Assembly (NCBI RefSeq): GCF_002005565.1
Contig: NZ_BDJC01000011.1
Coordinates: 88,073-152,072 of the forward strand
Reading direction: 5' to 3'
From: Streptomyces sp. JHA26
GTDB lineage: Bacteria > Actinomycetota > Actinomycetes > Streptomycetales > Streptomycetaceae
DNA length: 64,000 nt
This document shows, one piece after another, positions 9,865 through 18,537 of the stretch. Within the stretch, counting starts at the first letter, position 1. Every line of letters begins with the position of its first letter. A program made the translations under genes and the position numbers. The notes beneath the pieces are model-generated. The model saw only the letters and a list, made by a program, of their open reading frames with translations. It ran no database searches and was not told the origin of the DNA.

Positions 9865-10589
9865 TAGGACAGCGCGACACCGTGAACGGCGCGCACTTCG
9901 GCTTCACCGACCGGTGGGGCGGGGTGAGCGCCGTTCCGTACGAGGAGCTCAACCTCGGCGGCGCGGTCGGCGACGACCCGGCCGCCGTGACGGCCAACCG
10001 CCAACTGGCCGCGAAGTCGCTGGGCGTCGACCCGGCCCGGGTGGTCTGGATGAACCAGGTGCACGGGGCCGACGTCGCCGTGGTCGACGCGCCCTGGGGG
10101 GACCGTCCGGTCCCGCGGGTCGACGCGGTCGTCACCGCCGAACGCGGTCTCGCCCTCGCCGTCCTCACCGCCGACTGCGTGCCCGTTCTCCTCGCCGATC
10201 CCGTCGCCGGCGTCGCCGCCGCGGCGCACGCGGGCCGACCCGGCCTGGTCGCCGGGGTCGTCCCCGCCGCCGTACGGGCCATGACCGGGCTCGGCGCCGA
10301 CCCCGCCCGCATCGTCGCCCGCACCGGACCCGCCGTGTGCGGCCGGTGCTACGAGGTGCCGGAGGAGATGCGCGCCGAGGTCGGCGCCGTCGAACCGGCG
10401 GCGCACGCCGTGACGAGCTGGGGCACTCCGTCCCTCGACGTGAGCGCCGGAGTGCGCGCGCAGCTCGAGCGGCTCGGGGTGTGCGACCTGGCGCAGTCGC
10501 CGGTGTGCACCCGGGAGTCGAAGGACCACTTCTCGTACCGACGAGACCGCACCACCGGGCGGCTCGCGGGCTATGTCTGGCTGGACTGA
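9861..10589 (+). CDS. pgeF: YfiH/PgeF-family multicopper-oxidase-like (laccase-domain) protein
   Basis: This family has a zinc or copper centre and has been linked to purine nucleoside cleavage and to correction of wrongly incorporated Ser in peptidoglycan peptides. The 242-residue protein has the three family ligand segments: NQVHGADVA (His), [11 protein letters not shown] (Cys) and AAAHAGRPG (His). The last differs slightly from the usual HAGWRG. The GTG start overlaps the ftsZ stop, and the next gene begins six bases after the end. This ftsZ-yfiH-yggS-sepF order is typical of Gram-positives and supports a role linked to cell wall metabolism. Confidence 0.88.
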   Translation: MIGQRDTVNGAHFGFTDRWGGVSAVPYEELNLGGAVGDDPAAVTANRQLAAKSLGVDPARVVWMNQVHGADVAVVDAPWGDRPVPRVDAVVTAERGLALAVLTADCVPVLLADPVAGVAAAAHAGRPGLVAGVVPAAVRAMTGLGADPARIVARTGPAVCGRCYEVPEEMRAEVGAVEPAAHAVTSWGTPSLDVSAGVRAQLERLGVCDLAQSPVCTRESKDHFSYRRDRTTGRLAGYVWLD

Positions 10590-10595
10590 TGGGGC

Positions 10596-11315
10596 ATGAC
10601 GGACCGTAAGGACGAAATCGCCAGGAACCTGGCGACAGTGGAAGAGCGCATCGCCGCCGCGTGCGAGGCCGCGGGCCGCCGCCGCGAGGAGGTGACCCTG
10701 ATCGTGGTCACCAAGACCTACCCGGCCGACGACGTGCGCGTTCTCTCCGGTCTCGGCGTGCGCCACGTCGCCGAGAACCGCGACCAGGACGCGGCGCCCA
10801 AGGCCGCCGCCTGCTCGGATCTGCCGCTCTCGTGGCACTTCGTGGGTCAGCTGCAGACCAACAAGGTGCGCTCCGTGGTCGGTTACGCGGATGTCGTGCA
10901 GTCCGTCGACCGCGCCAGGCTCGTCACCGTGCTGTCGAAGGAAGCGGTGCGCGCCGGGCGCGAGGTGGGCGTGCTCCTCCAGGTCGCGCTCGACGCGGGG
11001 GAGAGCGCGCGCGGGGAGCGCGGAGGCGTCGCGCCCGCGGGAATCGAAGAGTTGGCCGATCTGGTCGCCGGAGCGGACGGACTGCGGCTCGACGGGCTGA
11101 TGACCGTGGCACCGCTCACCGGCGAGTACGCCGGACGTCAACAGGCGGCGTTCGAGCACCTCATGGATTTGTCGACCCGCCTGCGCCGGAACCATCCTGC
11201 TGCGAACATGGTTTCCGCAGGGATGAGTGCGGACCTCGAACAGGCCGTGGCCGCCGGAGCGACACATGTACGCGTCGGCACCGCGGTACTCGGAGTCCGA
11301 CCCAGGCTCGGGTAA
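10596..11315 (+). CDS. YggS/PLPBP-family pyridoxal phosphate homeostasis protein
   Basis: Members bind PLP without a known catalytic reaction and keep vitamin B6 and amino acid pools balanced. The 239-residue protein is a single alanine-racemase-like TIM barrel. The PLP lysine is in LIVVTKTYP (Lys40), followed by the family blocks AENRDQDAAPKA, WHFVGQLQTNK and SAGMSADLEQAVAAGATHVRVGTAVLG. The motif normally read as GENY/GENR-x-Q is AENRDQ here. The ATG at 10596 lies just after pgeF and upstream of sepF, the usual position. Confidence 0.92.
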   Translation: MTDRKDEIARNLATVEERIAAACEAAGRRREEVTLIVVTKTYPADDVRVLSGLGVRHVAENRDQDAAPKAAACSDLPLSWHFVGQLQTNKVRSVVGYADVVQSVDRARLVTVLSKEAVRAGREVGVLLQVALDAGESARGERGGVAPAGIEELADLVAGADGLRLDGLMTVAPLTGEYAGRQQAAFEHLMDLSTRLRRNHPAANMVSAGMSADLEQAVAAGATHVRVGTAVLGVRPRLG

Positions 11316-11357
11316 CGTCGCCAAGAAGTCGGACCACAGCAGAAAATATGGTCATTA

Positions 11358-11371
11358 CCGCCGAAAGGCGG
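11358..11371 (+). promoter_or_regulatory. Small GAAA-tetraloop hairpin before sepF
   Basis: CCGCC, a GAAA loop and GGCGG form a five-pair hairpin with a GNRA tetraloop in the 129-base yggS-sepF gap. Further on, GTGGATCG (11385-11392) and CGATCCAC (11415-11422) form another inverted repeat. Either could structure the sepF leader or mark a binding site; no function is shown. Confidence 0.25.
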
Positions 11372-11444
11372 AGGCAACGACCTAGTGGATCGCGGGCATT
11401 TGGCAGTCGTCAGCCGATCCACCACAGAGCGGAGGACTCAGAGC

Positions 11445-12086
11445 ATGGCCGGCGCGATGCGCAAGATGGCGGTCTACCTCGGCCTCGTGGAGGACGATGG
11501 GTACGACGGCCGGGGGTTCGACCCCGACGACGACTTCGAACCCGAACTGGACCCGGAGCCCGAGCGGGACCACCGGAGGCACGAACCGGCACACCAGTCG
11601 CACGGTTCACATCAGCCCCAAAGGGAAGAAGAGGTGCGAATCGTCCAGCCGCCCGCGCAGCGCGAGCCGGTGGCCCGTTCCACTTCGCTCGGGGCGGAAT
11701 CGGGCCGCCCGGCGCGCATCGCGCCCGTGGCATCCATCACACAAGAACGCGCAAACCTGGAAAAGAGCGCACCGGTCATCATGCCCAAGGTCGTGTCCGA
11801 ACGAGAGCCCTACCGGATCACCACACTTCACCCCCGGACCTACAACGAGGCCCGTACCATCGGGGAACACTTCCGTGAGGGCACACCGGTGATCATGAAT
11901 CTCACTGAGATGGACGACACAGATGCGAAGCGACTTGTCGACTTTGCGGCCGGTTTGGTGTTTGGTCTTCACGGCAGTATCGAGCGGGTGACGCAGAAGG
12001 TGTTCCTGCTGTCTCCTGCTAACGTCGATGTCACGGCGGAGGACAAGGCCCGCATCGCAGAGGGCGGGTTCTTCAACCAGAGCTGA
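11445..12086 (+). CDS. sepF: FtsZ-membrane anchor SepF
   Basis: SepF tethers FtsZ to the membrane in organisms lacking FtsA. The 213-residue protein begins with a short amphipathic segment ([14 protein letters not shown]), then a long acidic and His/Gln-rich linker (about 15-115). It ends in the SepF/DUF552 domain with [20 protein letters not shown] and [15 protein letters not shown]. The frame is open upstream to 11385, but the ATG at 11445 is preceded by GGAGGA at nine bases and gives the normal membrane-binding N-terminus. Confidence 0.96.
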   Translation: MAGAMRKMAVYLGLVEDDGYDGRGFDPDDDFEPELDPEPERDHRRHEPAHQSHGSHQPQREEEVRIVQPPAQREPVARSTSLGAESGRPARIAPVASITQERANLEKSAPVIMPKVVSEREPYRITTLHPRTYNEARTIGEHFREGTPVIMNLTEMDDTDAKRLVDFAAGLVFGLHGSIERVTQKVFLLSPANVDVTAEDKARIAEGGFFNQS

Positions 12087-12113
12087 GACGCACGACCGGT
12101 TAGAGCAAGACCA

Positions 12114-12133
12114 CGGACCCGAGGACGGGTCCG
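12114..12133 (+). promoter_or_regulatory. Weak inverted repeat between sepF and yggT
   Basis: CGGACCC (12114-12120) and GGGTCCG (12127-12133) pair around GAGGAC in the 80-base gap. There is no T-tract. It may partly attenuate read-through or be incidental. Confidence 0.25.
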
Positions 12134-12166
12134 AGAGATGGTTCAGGGGAGAGGGAAGCACAGGTC

Positions 12167-12451
12167 ATGAGCGTGGTCCTGGATGTGGTCTACATCGCGC
12201 TGATGTGCTTCCTCATCGTGCTCATCTTCCGGTTGGTCATGGACTACGTCTTCCAGTTCGCCCGCTCGTGGCAACCCGGCAAGGCGATGGTGGTCGTTCT
12301 GGAGGCCACCTACACTGTCACCGATCCACCGTTGAAGCTTCTGCGGCGGTTCATCCCGCCGCTGCGTCTCGGGGGCGTGGCGCTCGACCTGTCCTTCTTC
12401 GTACTGATGATCATCGTCTACATCCTGATCTCGATCGTGAGCCGGCTGTGA
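12167..12451 (+). CDS. YggT-family small membrane protein
   Basis: This is a 94-residue protein with two hydrophobic helices, roughly residues 3-25 and 68-93. Between them lies the conserved YggT pattern with FQFARSW and TDPPLKLLRRFIPPLRLGGVALDLS. The family is almost always found between sepF and divIVA in Gram-positives, as here. A role in membrane organisation at division or growth sites is inferred from that context; the biochemical function is not established. Confidence 0.93.
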   Translation: MSVVLDVVYIALMCFLIVLIFRLVMDYVFQFARSWQPGKAMVVVLEATYTVTDPPLKLLRRFIPPLRLGGVALDLSFFVLMIIVYILISIVSRL

Positions 12452-12506
12452 GCGATGAGAGAGATACGGGCTTGCCGAATGCCGACGACAACGTTGAGGT
12501 GAAGAG

Positions 12507-13679
12507 ATGCCGTTGACCCCCGAGGACGTGCGGAACAAGCAGTTCACGACCGTCCGCCTCCGAGAAGGCTATGACGAGGACGAGGTCGATGCCTTCCTCG
12601 ACGAGGTCGAAGCCGAACTGACCCGGCTGCTCCGCGAGAACGAGGACCTGCGCGCCAAGCTGGCCGCGGCGACGCGCGCGGCTGCGCAGAACCAGCAGAA
12701 CATGCGCAAGCCCCCGGAACCGCCCCAGGACCAGCAGCAGCATCAGCAGCAGCACCCGCAGCAGCAGGGCGGCATGCCGCAGCAGGGCATGCGAGGTCCC
12801 GGCGCTCCGGTGCCCGCCGGCATATCGGGCCCGCCGCAGCAGCAGATGGGTGGCCCCATGGGTGGTCCGCCCCAGCTGCCGAGCGGTGCCCCGCAGCTGC
12901 CCGCCGGTCCCGGCGGTCAGGGCGGCCCGCAGGGTCCCGGCCCGATGGGCCAGGGTCCGGGGCCGATGGGCCAGGGCCCGGGTCCGATGCAGGGCCAGAT
13001 GGGTCCCGGTCCGATGGGCGGCCCCATGGGCGGCCCGCAGGGCCCCGGTGGCCCCGGCCTGCCCGGTCAGGGCGGTCCCGGCGGCGACAGCGCCGCCCGT
13101 GTCCTCTCGCTCGCCCAGCAGACCGCCGACCAGGCGATCGCCGAGGCACGTTCCGAGGCCAACAAGATCGTCGGCGAGGCGCGTTCGCGTGCCGAGGGTC
13201 TGGAGCGGGACGCCCGTGCCAAGGCCGACGCCCTGGAGCGGGACGCGCAGGAGAAGCACCGCGTCGCGATGGGCTCCCTGGAGTCCGCCCGCGCCACGCT
13301 GGAGCGCAAGGTCGAGGACCTGCGCGGCTTCGAGCGCGAGTACCGGACGCGGCTGAAGTCCTACCTGGAGTCGCAGCTGCGTCAGCTGGAGACCCAGGCG
13401 GACGACTCGCTCGCCCCGCCGCGTACGCCCGCGACGGCCTCGCTCCCGCCGTCCCCGGCGCCCTCGATGGCTCCGGCCGGCGCGAGCGCCCCGTCCTACG
13501 GCGGCAACCAGTCGATGGGCAGCGGGCCGAGCCAGTCCGGTCCGTCCTACGGCGGTCAGCAGCAGATGTCGCCGGCGATGACCCAGCCGATGGCACCGGT
13601 GCGGCCGCAGGGGCCGTCGCCGATGGGGCAGGCGCCTTCGCCGATGCGGGGCTTCCTGATCGACGAGGACGACAACTGA
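12507..13679 (+). CDS. divIVA: Polar growth determinant DivIVA (Wag31-type)
   Basis: DivIVA marks hyphal tips and recruits the apical cell wall machinery. The 390-residue protein starts with the lipid-binding DivIVA domain ([28 protein letters not shown]) and a first coiled coil to about residue 60. A low-complexity spacer rich in Gln, Pro, Gly and Met spans about 66-192. A long second coiled coil (about 195-298) and a Pro/Ser/Gln-rich tail follow. The long spacer is characteristic of Streptomyces DivIVA. AGGTGAAGAG lies just before the ATG, and a strong hairpin terminates the transcript downstream. Confidence 0.96.
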   Translation: MPLTPEDVRNKQFTTVRLREGYDEDEVDAFLDEVEAELTRLLRENEDLRAKLAAATRAAAQNQQNMRKPPEPPQDQQQHQQQHPQQQGGMPQQGMRGPGAPVPAGISGPPQQQMGGPMGGPPQLPSGAPQLPAGPGGQGGPQGPGPMGQGPGPMGQGPGPMQGQMGPGPMGGPMGGPQGPGGPGLPGQGGPGGDSAARVLSLAQQTADQAIAEARSEANKIVGEARSRAEGLERDARAKADALERDAQEKHRVAMGSLESARATLERKVEDLRGFEREYRTRLKSYLESQLRQLETQADDSLAPPRTPATASLPPSPAPSMAPAGASAPSYGGNQSMGSGPSQSGPSYGGQQQMSPAMTQPMAPVRPQGPSPMGQAPSPMRGFLIDEDDN

Positions 13680-13712
13680 TCTGTAGTACGGCGTAGCCTC
13701 AGGCGGCGTTCA

Positions 13713-13747
13713 GGGCGGGCCCCGGGTTTGTGACCCGGGGCCCGCCC
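13713..13747 (+). terminator. Strong hairpin terminator after divIVA
   Basis: A perfect 15-base inverted repeat (13713-13727 with 13733-13747) encloses the loop TTGTG, starting 34 bases after the divIVA stop. The stem is almost all G/C and there is no long T-run, which is usual for Streptomyces terminators. It closes the dcw/division block. Confidence 0.8.
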
Positions 13748-13815
13748 TCGTGCGTGGTGCGGGGTGCCAGTGCCGGGCGGGGGAGGCGCGGTTGCCCGCG
13801 GTTCGGGCGACGGTA

Positions 13816-13869
13816 CGACGAGAGGCCCGGCCCCCTCGCGGTGAATTCCAGGGGCCGGGCCTCTCGTCG
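13816..13869 (-). terminator. Strong hairpin terminator after ileS
   Basis: A perfect 19-base stem (13816-13834 with 13851-13869) with a 16-base loop begins six bases after the ileS stop on the minus strand. It stands back to back with the divIVA terminator, so the two convergent units are insulated by separate hairpins. Confidence 0.8.
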
Positions 13870-13875
13870 CGTCCG

Positions 13876-16800
13876 CTACTGCTTGCGCAGCCGGAACGTC
13901 AGGGTCAGGCCCTCGTCCGTGAACGGGGCGCCGTACGCGTCGTCCGCCTCGCCCTGGGCGAAGTCCGTCGCCAGGACCTCGTCGGCGATCAGCGCGGCGT
14001 GCCCGGTCAGGGCGGCGATCGTCGCCGGGTCCGTGGCCGTCCAGCGCAGGGCGATGCGGTCGGCGACGTCGAGACCGCTGTTCTTGCGGGCCTCCTGGAT
14101 CAGGCGGATCGCGTCGCGGGCGAGGCCCGCACGGCGCAGCTCCTCCGTGATCTCCAGGTCGAGGGCGACCGTCGCGCCCGAGTCCGAGGCGACCGACCAG
14201 CCCTCGCGCGGCGTCTCGGTGATGATCACCTCGTCGGGAGCGAGGGTGATCGTCTCACCGTCGACCTCCACCGACGCCGTGCCCTCGCGCAGCGCCAGGG
14301 AGAGGGCGGCGGCGTCCGCGGCCGCGACGGCCTTGGCGACGTCCTGGACGCGCTTGCCGAACCGCTTGCCCAGCGCGCGGAAGTTGGCCTTCGCCGTCGT
14401 GTCGACCAGGGAGCCGCCGACCTCGCTCAGCGACGCGAGGGACTCGACGTTCAGCTCCTCCGTGATCTGTGTGTGCAGCTCGGGGGAGAGCGCGTCGAAG
14501 CCCGTCGCGGCGATCAGCGCGCGGCGCAGCGGCTGCCGGGTCTTGACGCCCGACTCCGCGCGCGTGGCGCGGCCCAGTTCGACCAGGCGGCGCACCAGCA
14601 CCATCTGCTGCGACAGCTCCGGGTCGATCGCCGTCAGGTCGGCCTCGGGCCAGGAGGCCAGGTGGACCGACTCCGGGGCGTCCGGGGTGACCGGGACGAT
14701 CAGGTCCTGCCAGACCCGCTCGGTGATGAACGGGGTCAGCGGGGCCATGAGCTTGGTGACCGTCTCGACGACCTCGTGCAGCGTGCGCAGCGCGGCCTTG
14801 TCGCCCTGCCAGAAGCGGCGGCGCGAGCGGCGGACGTACCAGTTGGACAGGTCGTCGACGAACGCGGACAGCAGCTTGCCGGCGCGCTGGGTGTCGTAGC
14901 TCTCCAGTGCCTGCGTCACCTGGTCGGTGAGCGCGTGCAGCTCGGACAGCAGCCAGCGGTCCAGCACCGGACGCTCGGCCGGGGCCGGGTCGGCCCCGCT
15001 GGGCGCCCAGCCGCTGGTGCGGGCGTACAGGGCCTGGAAGGCGACCGTGTTCCAGTAGGTGAGGAGCGTCTTGCGGACGACCTCCTGGATCGTGCCGTGG
15101 CCGACGCGGCGGGCCGCCCACGGGGAGCCGCCGGCCGCCATGAACCAGCGCACCGCGTCGGCGCCGTGCTGGTCCATCAGCGGGATCGGCTGCAGGATGT
15201 TGCCCAGGTGCTTGGACATCTTGCGGCCGTCCTCGGCGAGGATGTGGCCGAGACACACGACGTTCTCGTACGACGACTTGTCGAAGACCAGGGTGCCGAC
15301 GGCCATCAGCGTGTAGAACCAGCCGCGGGTCTGGTCGATGGCCTCGCTGATGAACTGCGCCGGGTAGCGGGACTCGAACAGTTCCTTGTTCTTGTACGGG
15401 TAGCCCCACTGCGCGAACGGCATCGAGCCCGAGTCGTACCAGGCGTCGATGACCTCCGGCACGCGCGTGGCCGTCTTCCCGCAGCCGTCCTGCGGGCAGG
15501 CGAAGGTGACCTCGTCGATGTACGGGCGGTGCGGGTCGAGCGCGGACTGGTCGGTGCCGGTCAGCTCGGACAGCTCCGCGCGGGAGCCGACGGCGGTGAG
15601 GTGGTCGTCCTCGCAGCGCCAGATCGGCAGCGGGGTGCCCCAGTAGCGGTTGCGGGAGAGCGCCCAGTCGATGTTGTTGTTCAGCCAGTCGCCGTACCGG
15701 CCGTGCTTGACCGAGTCCGGGAACCAGTTGGTCTTCTCGTTCTCCTGGAGGAGACGGTCCTTGATCGCCGTGGTGCGGATATACCAGGACGGCTGCGCGT
15801 AGTACAGCAGCGCGGTGTGGCAGCGCCAGCAGTGCGGGTAGCTGTGCTCGTACGGGACGTGCCTGAACAGCAGGCCCCGGGCATCCAGGTCCTCCGTGAG
15901 CTGCTCGTCGGCCTTCTTGAAGAAGACGCCGCCGACCAGGGGGAGACCCTCCTCGAAGGTGCCGTCGGGGCGGACGGGGTTGACGACCGGCAGGCCGTAG
16001 GAGCGGCAGACCTTGAGGTCGTCCTCACCGAAGGCGGGGGACTGGTGGACCAGACCGGTGCCGTCCTCGGTGGTGACGTATTCGGCGTTCACCACGTAGT
16101 GGGCGGGCTCCGGGAACTCCACGAGCTCGAAGGGGCGCCGGTAGGTCCAGCGCTCCATCTCGGCGCCGGTGAAGGACTGCCCGGTGGTCTCCCAGCCCTC
16201 GCCGAGGGCCTTGGCCACCAGCTGCTCGGCGACGACCAGCTTCTCCTCGCCGTTCGTCGCGACGACGTACGTCACGTCGGGGTGCGCGGCGACGGCGGTG
16301 TTGGAGACCAGCGTCCAGGGGGTGGTCGTCCAGATCAGGAGCGCCGCCTCGCCGGCCAGCGGGCCGGAGGTCAGCGGGAAGCGGACGTAGACGGAAGGGT
16401 CGACGACCGTCTCGTAGCCCTGGGCCAGCTCGTGGTCGGACAGGCCGGTGCCGCAGCGCGGGCACCAGGGCGCGACGCGGTGGTCCTGGACCAGCAGGCC
16501 CTTGTTGAAGATCTCCTTCAGCGACCACCAGACCGACTCGACGTACTCCGGGTCCATGGTCCGGTAGGCGTCGTCGAGGTCGACCCAGTAGCCCATGCGG
16601 GTCGTCAGCTCGGCGAAGGCGTCGGTGTGCCGGGTCACGGACTCGCGGCACTTGGCGTTGAACTCGGCGATGCCGTACGCCTCGATGTCCTGCTTGCCGG
16701 AGAAGCCGAGCTCCTTCTCCACCGCGAGCTCGACCGGCAGGCCGTGGCAGTCCCAGCCGGCCTTGCGGGCCACGTGGTAGCCCCGCATGGTGCGGAAGCG

Positions 16801-17022
16801 GGGGAAGACGTCCTTGAAGACGCGCGCCTCGATGTGGTGGGCGCCCGGCATGCCGTTGGCGGTGGGCGGGCCCTCGTAGAACACCCACTCGGGGCGACCC
16901 TCGGACTGCTCCAGGCTCTTGGCGAAGATCTTCTGCTCGCGCCAGAAGTCGAGCACCGCGTGTTCGAGCGCGGGCAGGTCGACCTGGGCGGGCACCTGAC
17001 GGTACTGCGGCTGCGTATTCAA
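13876..17022 (-). CDS. ileS: Isoleucyl-tRNA synthetase
   Basis: IleRS charges tRNA-Ile and edits mischarged valine. The 1048-residue class Ia enzyme has the HIGH-like signature in PTANGMPGAHHIEAR, the CP1 editing domain with TPWTLVSNTAV, the KMSKS-equivalent DGRKMSKHLGN, and a long C-terminal anticodon-binding region. The frame stays open to 17166, but a TTG at 17022 is chosen: GGAGG (17034-17030) sits seven bases upstream, the protein then starts LNTQPQYRQVPAQVDLP, and the upstream bases form a T-box leader. Length and sequence fit the long, eukaryote-like IleRS type common in actinobacteria. Confidence 0.95.
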   Translation of the reverse strand: MNTQPQYRQVPAQVDLPALEHAVLDFWREQKIFAKSLEQSEGRPEWVFYEGPPTANGMPGAHHIEARVFKDVFPRFRTMRGYHVARKAGWDCHGLPVELAVEKELGFSGKQDIEAYGIAEFNAKCRESVTRHTDAFAELTTRMGYWVDLDDAYRTMDPEYVESVWWSLKEIFNKGLLVQDHRVAPWCPRCGTGLSDHELAQGYETVVDPSVYVRFPLTSGPLAGEAALLIWTTTPWTLVSNTAVAAHPDVTYVVATNGEEKLVVAEQLVAKALGEGWETTGQSFTGAEMERWTYRRPFELVEFPEPAHYVVNAEYVTTEDGTGLVHQSPAFGEDDLKVCRSYGLPVVNPVRPDGTFEEGLPLVGGVFFKKADEQLTEDLDARGLLFRHVPYEHSYPHCWRCHTALLYYAQPSWYIRTTAIKDRLLQENEKTNWFPDSVKHGRYGDWLNNNIDWALSRNRYWGTPLPIWRCEDDHLTAVGSRAELSELTGTDQSALDPHRPYIDEVTFACPQDGCGKTATRVPEVIDAWYDSGSMPFAQWGYPYKNKELFESRYPAQFISEAIDQTRGWFYTLMAVGTLVFDKSSYENVVCLGHILAEDGRKMSKHLGNILQPIPLMDQHGADAVRWFMAAGGSPWAARRVGHGTIQEVVRKTLLTYWNTVAFQALYARTSGWAPSGADPAPAERPVLDRWLLSELHALTDQVTQALESYDTQRAGKLLSAFVDDLSNWYVRRSRRRFWQGDKAALRTLHEVVETVTKLMAPLTPFITERVWQDLIVPVTPDAPESVHLASWPEADLTAIDPELSQQMVLVRRLVELGRATRAESGVKTRQPLRRALIAATGFDALSPELHTQITEELNVESLASLSEVGGSLVDTTAKANFRALGKRFGKRVQDVAKAVAAADAAALSLALREGTASVEVDGETITLAPDEVIITETPREGWSVASDSGATVALDLEITEELRRAGLARDAIRLIQEARKNSGLDVADRIALRWTATDPATIAALTGHAALIADEVLATDFAQGEADDAYGAPFTDEGLTLTFRLRKQ

Positions 17023-17326
17023 CGAGCTTCCTCCGGCGGACGTACTGCCTTCCGTCGGAGGGACGAGAGCCGTAGAGGCTACGTACGCCGCTGTGTGCGG
17101 CGCGCTCCCGCGGTACCACCCTCCTTGGCCCCCCGGTGCGTCGTGTGCGCCGGTGAGCCCCCTCATTGGGGTCGCGAGCCGGTTCTACTCGCCCGTCCCT
17201 CGGGTCGGGCTTTCCTCCGGCGGCTCCGGGGTGATCTTCACGTCGCGCTCACCCCCGGGCTCACACCGTCCCCGGGTCGCTCTGGGCTGCGTACGCCGCT
17301 ACTCGTCCCCATCCACGCTTTTCGCT
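17023..17326 (-). promoter_or_regulatory. T-box riboswitch leader of ileS
   Basis: The minus strand carries the invariant T-box element AAGGAGGGTGGTACCGCG at 17126-17109. Upstream it has GGGACGAGTAG (about 17309-17299) typical of the base of Stem I, and a specifier-loop-like GAAGATCACC whose ATC (17235-17233) would pair with the tRNA-Ile anticodon. Downstream, CCTCCG (17061-17056) is exactly complementary to CGGAGG (17035-17030), which contains the ileS Shine-Dalgarno. This indicates a translational switch: uncharged tRNA-Ile stabilises the antisequestrator and frees the ribosome site. Actinobacterial ileS T-boxes of this type are known. The 5' end is approximate. Confidence 0.9.
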
Positions 17327-17332
17327 CCGCCC

Positions 17333-17338
17333 AGTGTA
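17333..17338 (-). promoter_or_regulatory. Candidate -10 for the ileS T-box transcript
   Basis: On the minus strand TACACT lies about 25 bases before the start of Stem I and fits the TANNNT -10 consensus. No good -35 is visible at the right distance, so the assignment is tentative. Confidence 0.3.
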
Positions 17339-17423
17339 CGGCGCCGCGCGGCCGGCGGCCGACCGGTTTCGGCGCGGGGCGGAGCGGGGCGCCGTGCCGC
17401 CCCGGGTGACCCGGATGCCGAGC

Positions 17424-17470
17424 CCGCCGGTGCGGTTCCCGACGGGTCCGGCCGGGAACCGCACCGGCGG
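17424..17470. repeat. Perfect 18-base inverted repeat between divergent ileS and dksA-like gene
   Basis: CCGCCGGTGCGGTTCCCG (17424-17441) and its exact complement (17453-17470) flank an 11-base loop. It lies between two divergently oriented genes, where no annotated transcript should end. The rest of the 17339-17631 gap is GC-rich with no further gene that I can support. Possible explanations are an unannotated small transcript with a terminator, a leader structure of the dksA-like gene, or a remnant of a mobile palindrome. Confidence 0.7.
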
Positions 17471-17631
17471 ATTACCGGGCGGGGAGCTGGGCACAACGCA
17501 TGCATGTTCGCCGCGCGGCGCGCGGTGGGCGGCGGATCGGGCGGCGTGCCCCGTTGCCGCGGGACCCGAGTCGATTTATCGTCCCAGCACGATTCGCGAG
17601 CAAGATCACAATATGTGAAGGGGCCGCGGCC

Positions 17632-18417
17632 ATGGTGGCGAAGAAGACCGCCGTAGAGCAGTCGGAGGCGGCTGCGAAGAAGTCCGCCGCCAGGAAGACG
17701 ACGGCCGCGAGGAAGGCCGACGCGGCGGCGGTCGTCGCGGACGGGACCGCGGTGAAGAAGGCCACGGCGAAGCGGCGGAGCCCGGCGAAGAAGACCGCGG
17801 CCACGAAGACCGCGGCCACGAAGACCGCGGCCACGAAGACCGCGGCCACGAAGACCGCGGCCACGAAGACCGCGGCGAAGAAGAGCACGGCGAAGAAGGC
17901 GGGCGCGGCCGAGGCCGCGGAGCAGACGGGAGCCACGACGGTGGTTGCGAAGAAGACTCCTGGCACGGCCACGGCGGCCAAGTCCGCGGTTCCGAAGGCA
18001 CGTGGCGTCGCCGCGGTCCCCGGTGACCTCGCGGTACGCCCCGGCGAGGACCCCTGGACCCCGGCGGAGGTCGAGGAGGCCCGTGGGGAGCTCCAGTCCG
18101 AGGCGGACCGGCTGCGCACCGAGATCGACCAGTCGGAGCGGTCGCTGCAGGGCCTGATGCGGGACTCCGGGGACGGCGCCGGCGACGACGAGGCGGACAC
18201 CGGAACCAAGAACATCACGCGCGAGCACGAACTGGCACTGGCCGCCAACGCGCGCGAGATGCTCACCCAGACCGAGCGCGCCCTGGAACGCCTCGACGCG
18301 GGCACCTACGGCCTGTGCGAGAACTGCGGCAACCCCATCGGCAAGGCGCGCATGCAGGCCTTCCCGCGGGCCACCCTCTGCGTCGAGTGCAAGCAGAAGC
18401 AGGAACGCCGCCCCTGA
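17632..18417 (+). CDS. TraR/DksA-type zinc-finger protein with histone-H1-like Lys/Ala N-terminus
   Basis: The 261-residue protein has two parts. Residues 1-125 are Lys/Ala/Thr-rich, like histone H1 tails, with five exact KTAAT repeats at 54-78. The C-terminal half resembles DksA: a helical hairpin (about 138-215) and a C4 zinc finger, Cys229-x2-Cys232-x17-Cys250-x2-Cys253, in CENCGNPIGKARMQ and CVECKQKQ. DksA-family proteins act in the RNA polymerase secondary channel; the basic tail should bind nucleic acid. The ATG at 17632 has GAAGGGG upstream; earlier in-frame starts would add an Arg/Gly-rich stretch with no SD. The exact target is unknown. Confidence 0.85.
   Translation: MVAKKTAVEQSEAAAKKSAARKTTAARKADAAAVVADGTAVKKATAKRRSPAKKTAATKTAATKTAATKTAATKTAATKTAAKKSTAKKAGAAEAAEQTGATTVVAKKTPGTATAAKSAVPKARGVAAVPGDLAVRPGEDPWTPAEVEEARGELQSEADRLRTEIDQSERSLQGLMRDSGDGAGDDEADTGTKNITREHELALAANAREMLTQTERALERLDAGTYGLCENCGNPIGKARMQAFPRATLCVECKQKQERRP
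17791..17865 (+). repeat. Five tandem 15-bp repeats inside the dksA-like gene
   Basis: AAGACCGCGGCCACG is repeated five times without change, with a sixth partial copy from 17866. Each copy codes KTAAT. The identity at third codon positions points to recent slippage or selection for the repeat, so copy number is likely to vary between strains. Confidence 0.95.
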
Positions 18418-18450
18418 GCCGGCACCGACCGCGCCGCTCCGCCTCCGCAC

Positions 18451-18480
18451 ACGTCCTGAGCACGTCCTGAGCACGTCCGG
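18451..18480 (+). repeat. Short 11-bp tandem repeat before lspA
   Basis: ACGTCCTGAGC occurs twice in tandem with a third partial copy in the 120-base dksA-like-lspA gap. No function is apparent. The rest of that gap holds CAGGTACCTAGGCTGAGGG just before the lspA start. Confidence 0.6.
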
Positions 18481-18537
18481 GACGCAGGGTGTGCCGTACC
18501 CTCGTCCTCAGTCAGGTACCTAGGCTGAGGGACTCAC

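Noticed and set aside
13750..17409. A very long open frame on the plus strand across ileS
   Set aside because: It is the antisense of ileS. Its composition is dominated by Arg, Gly, Val and Asp as expected from the opposite strand of a GC-rich gene, and it shows no domain.
17791..17865. Regular direct repeats as a possible CRISPR array
   Set aside because: The units are 15 bases with no spacers and they code for KTAAT in frame. No cas gene is present.
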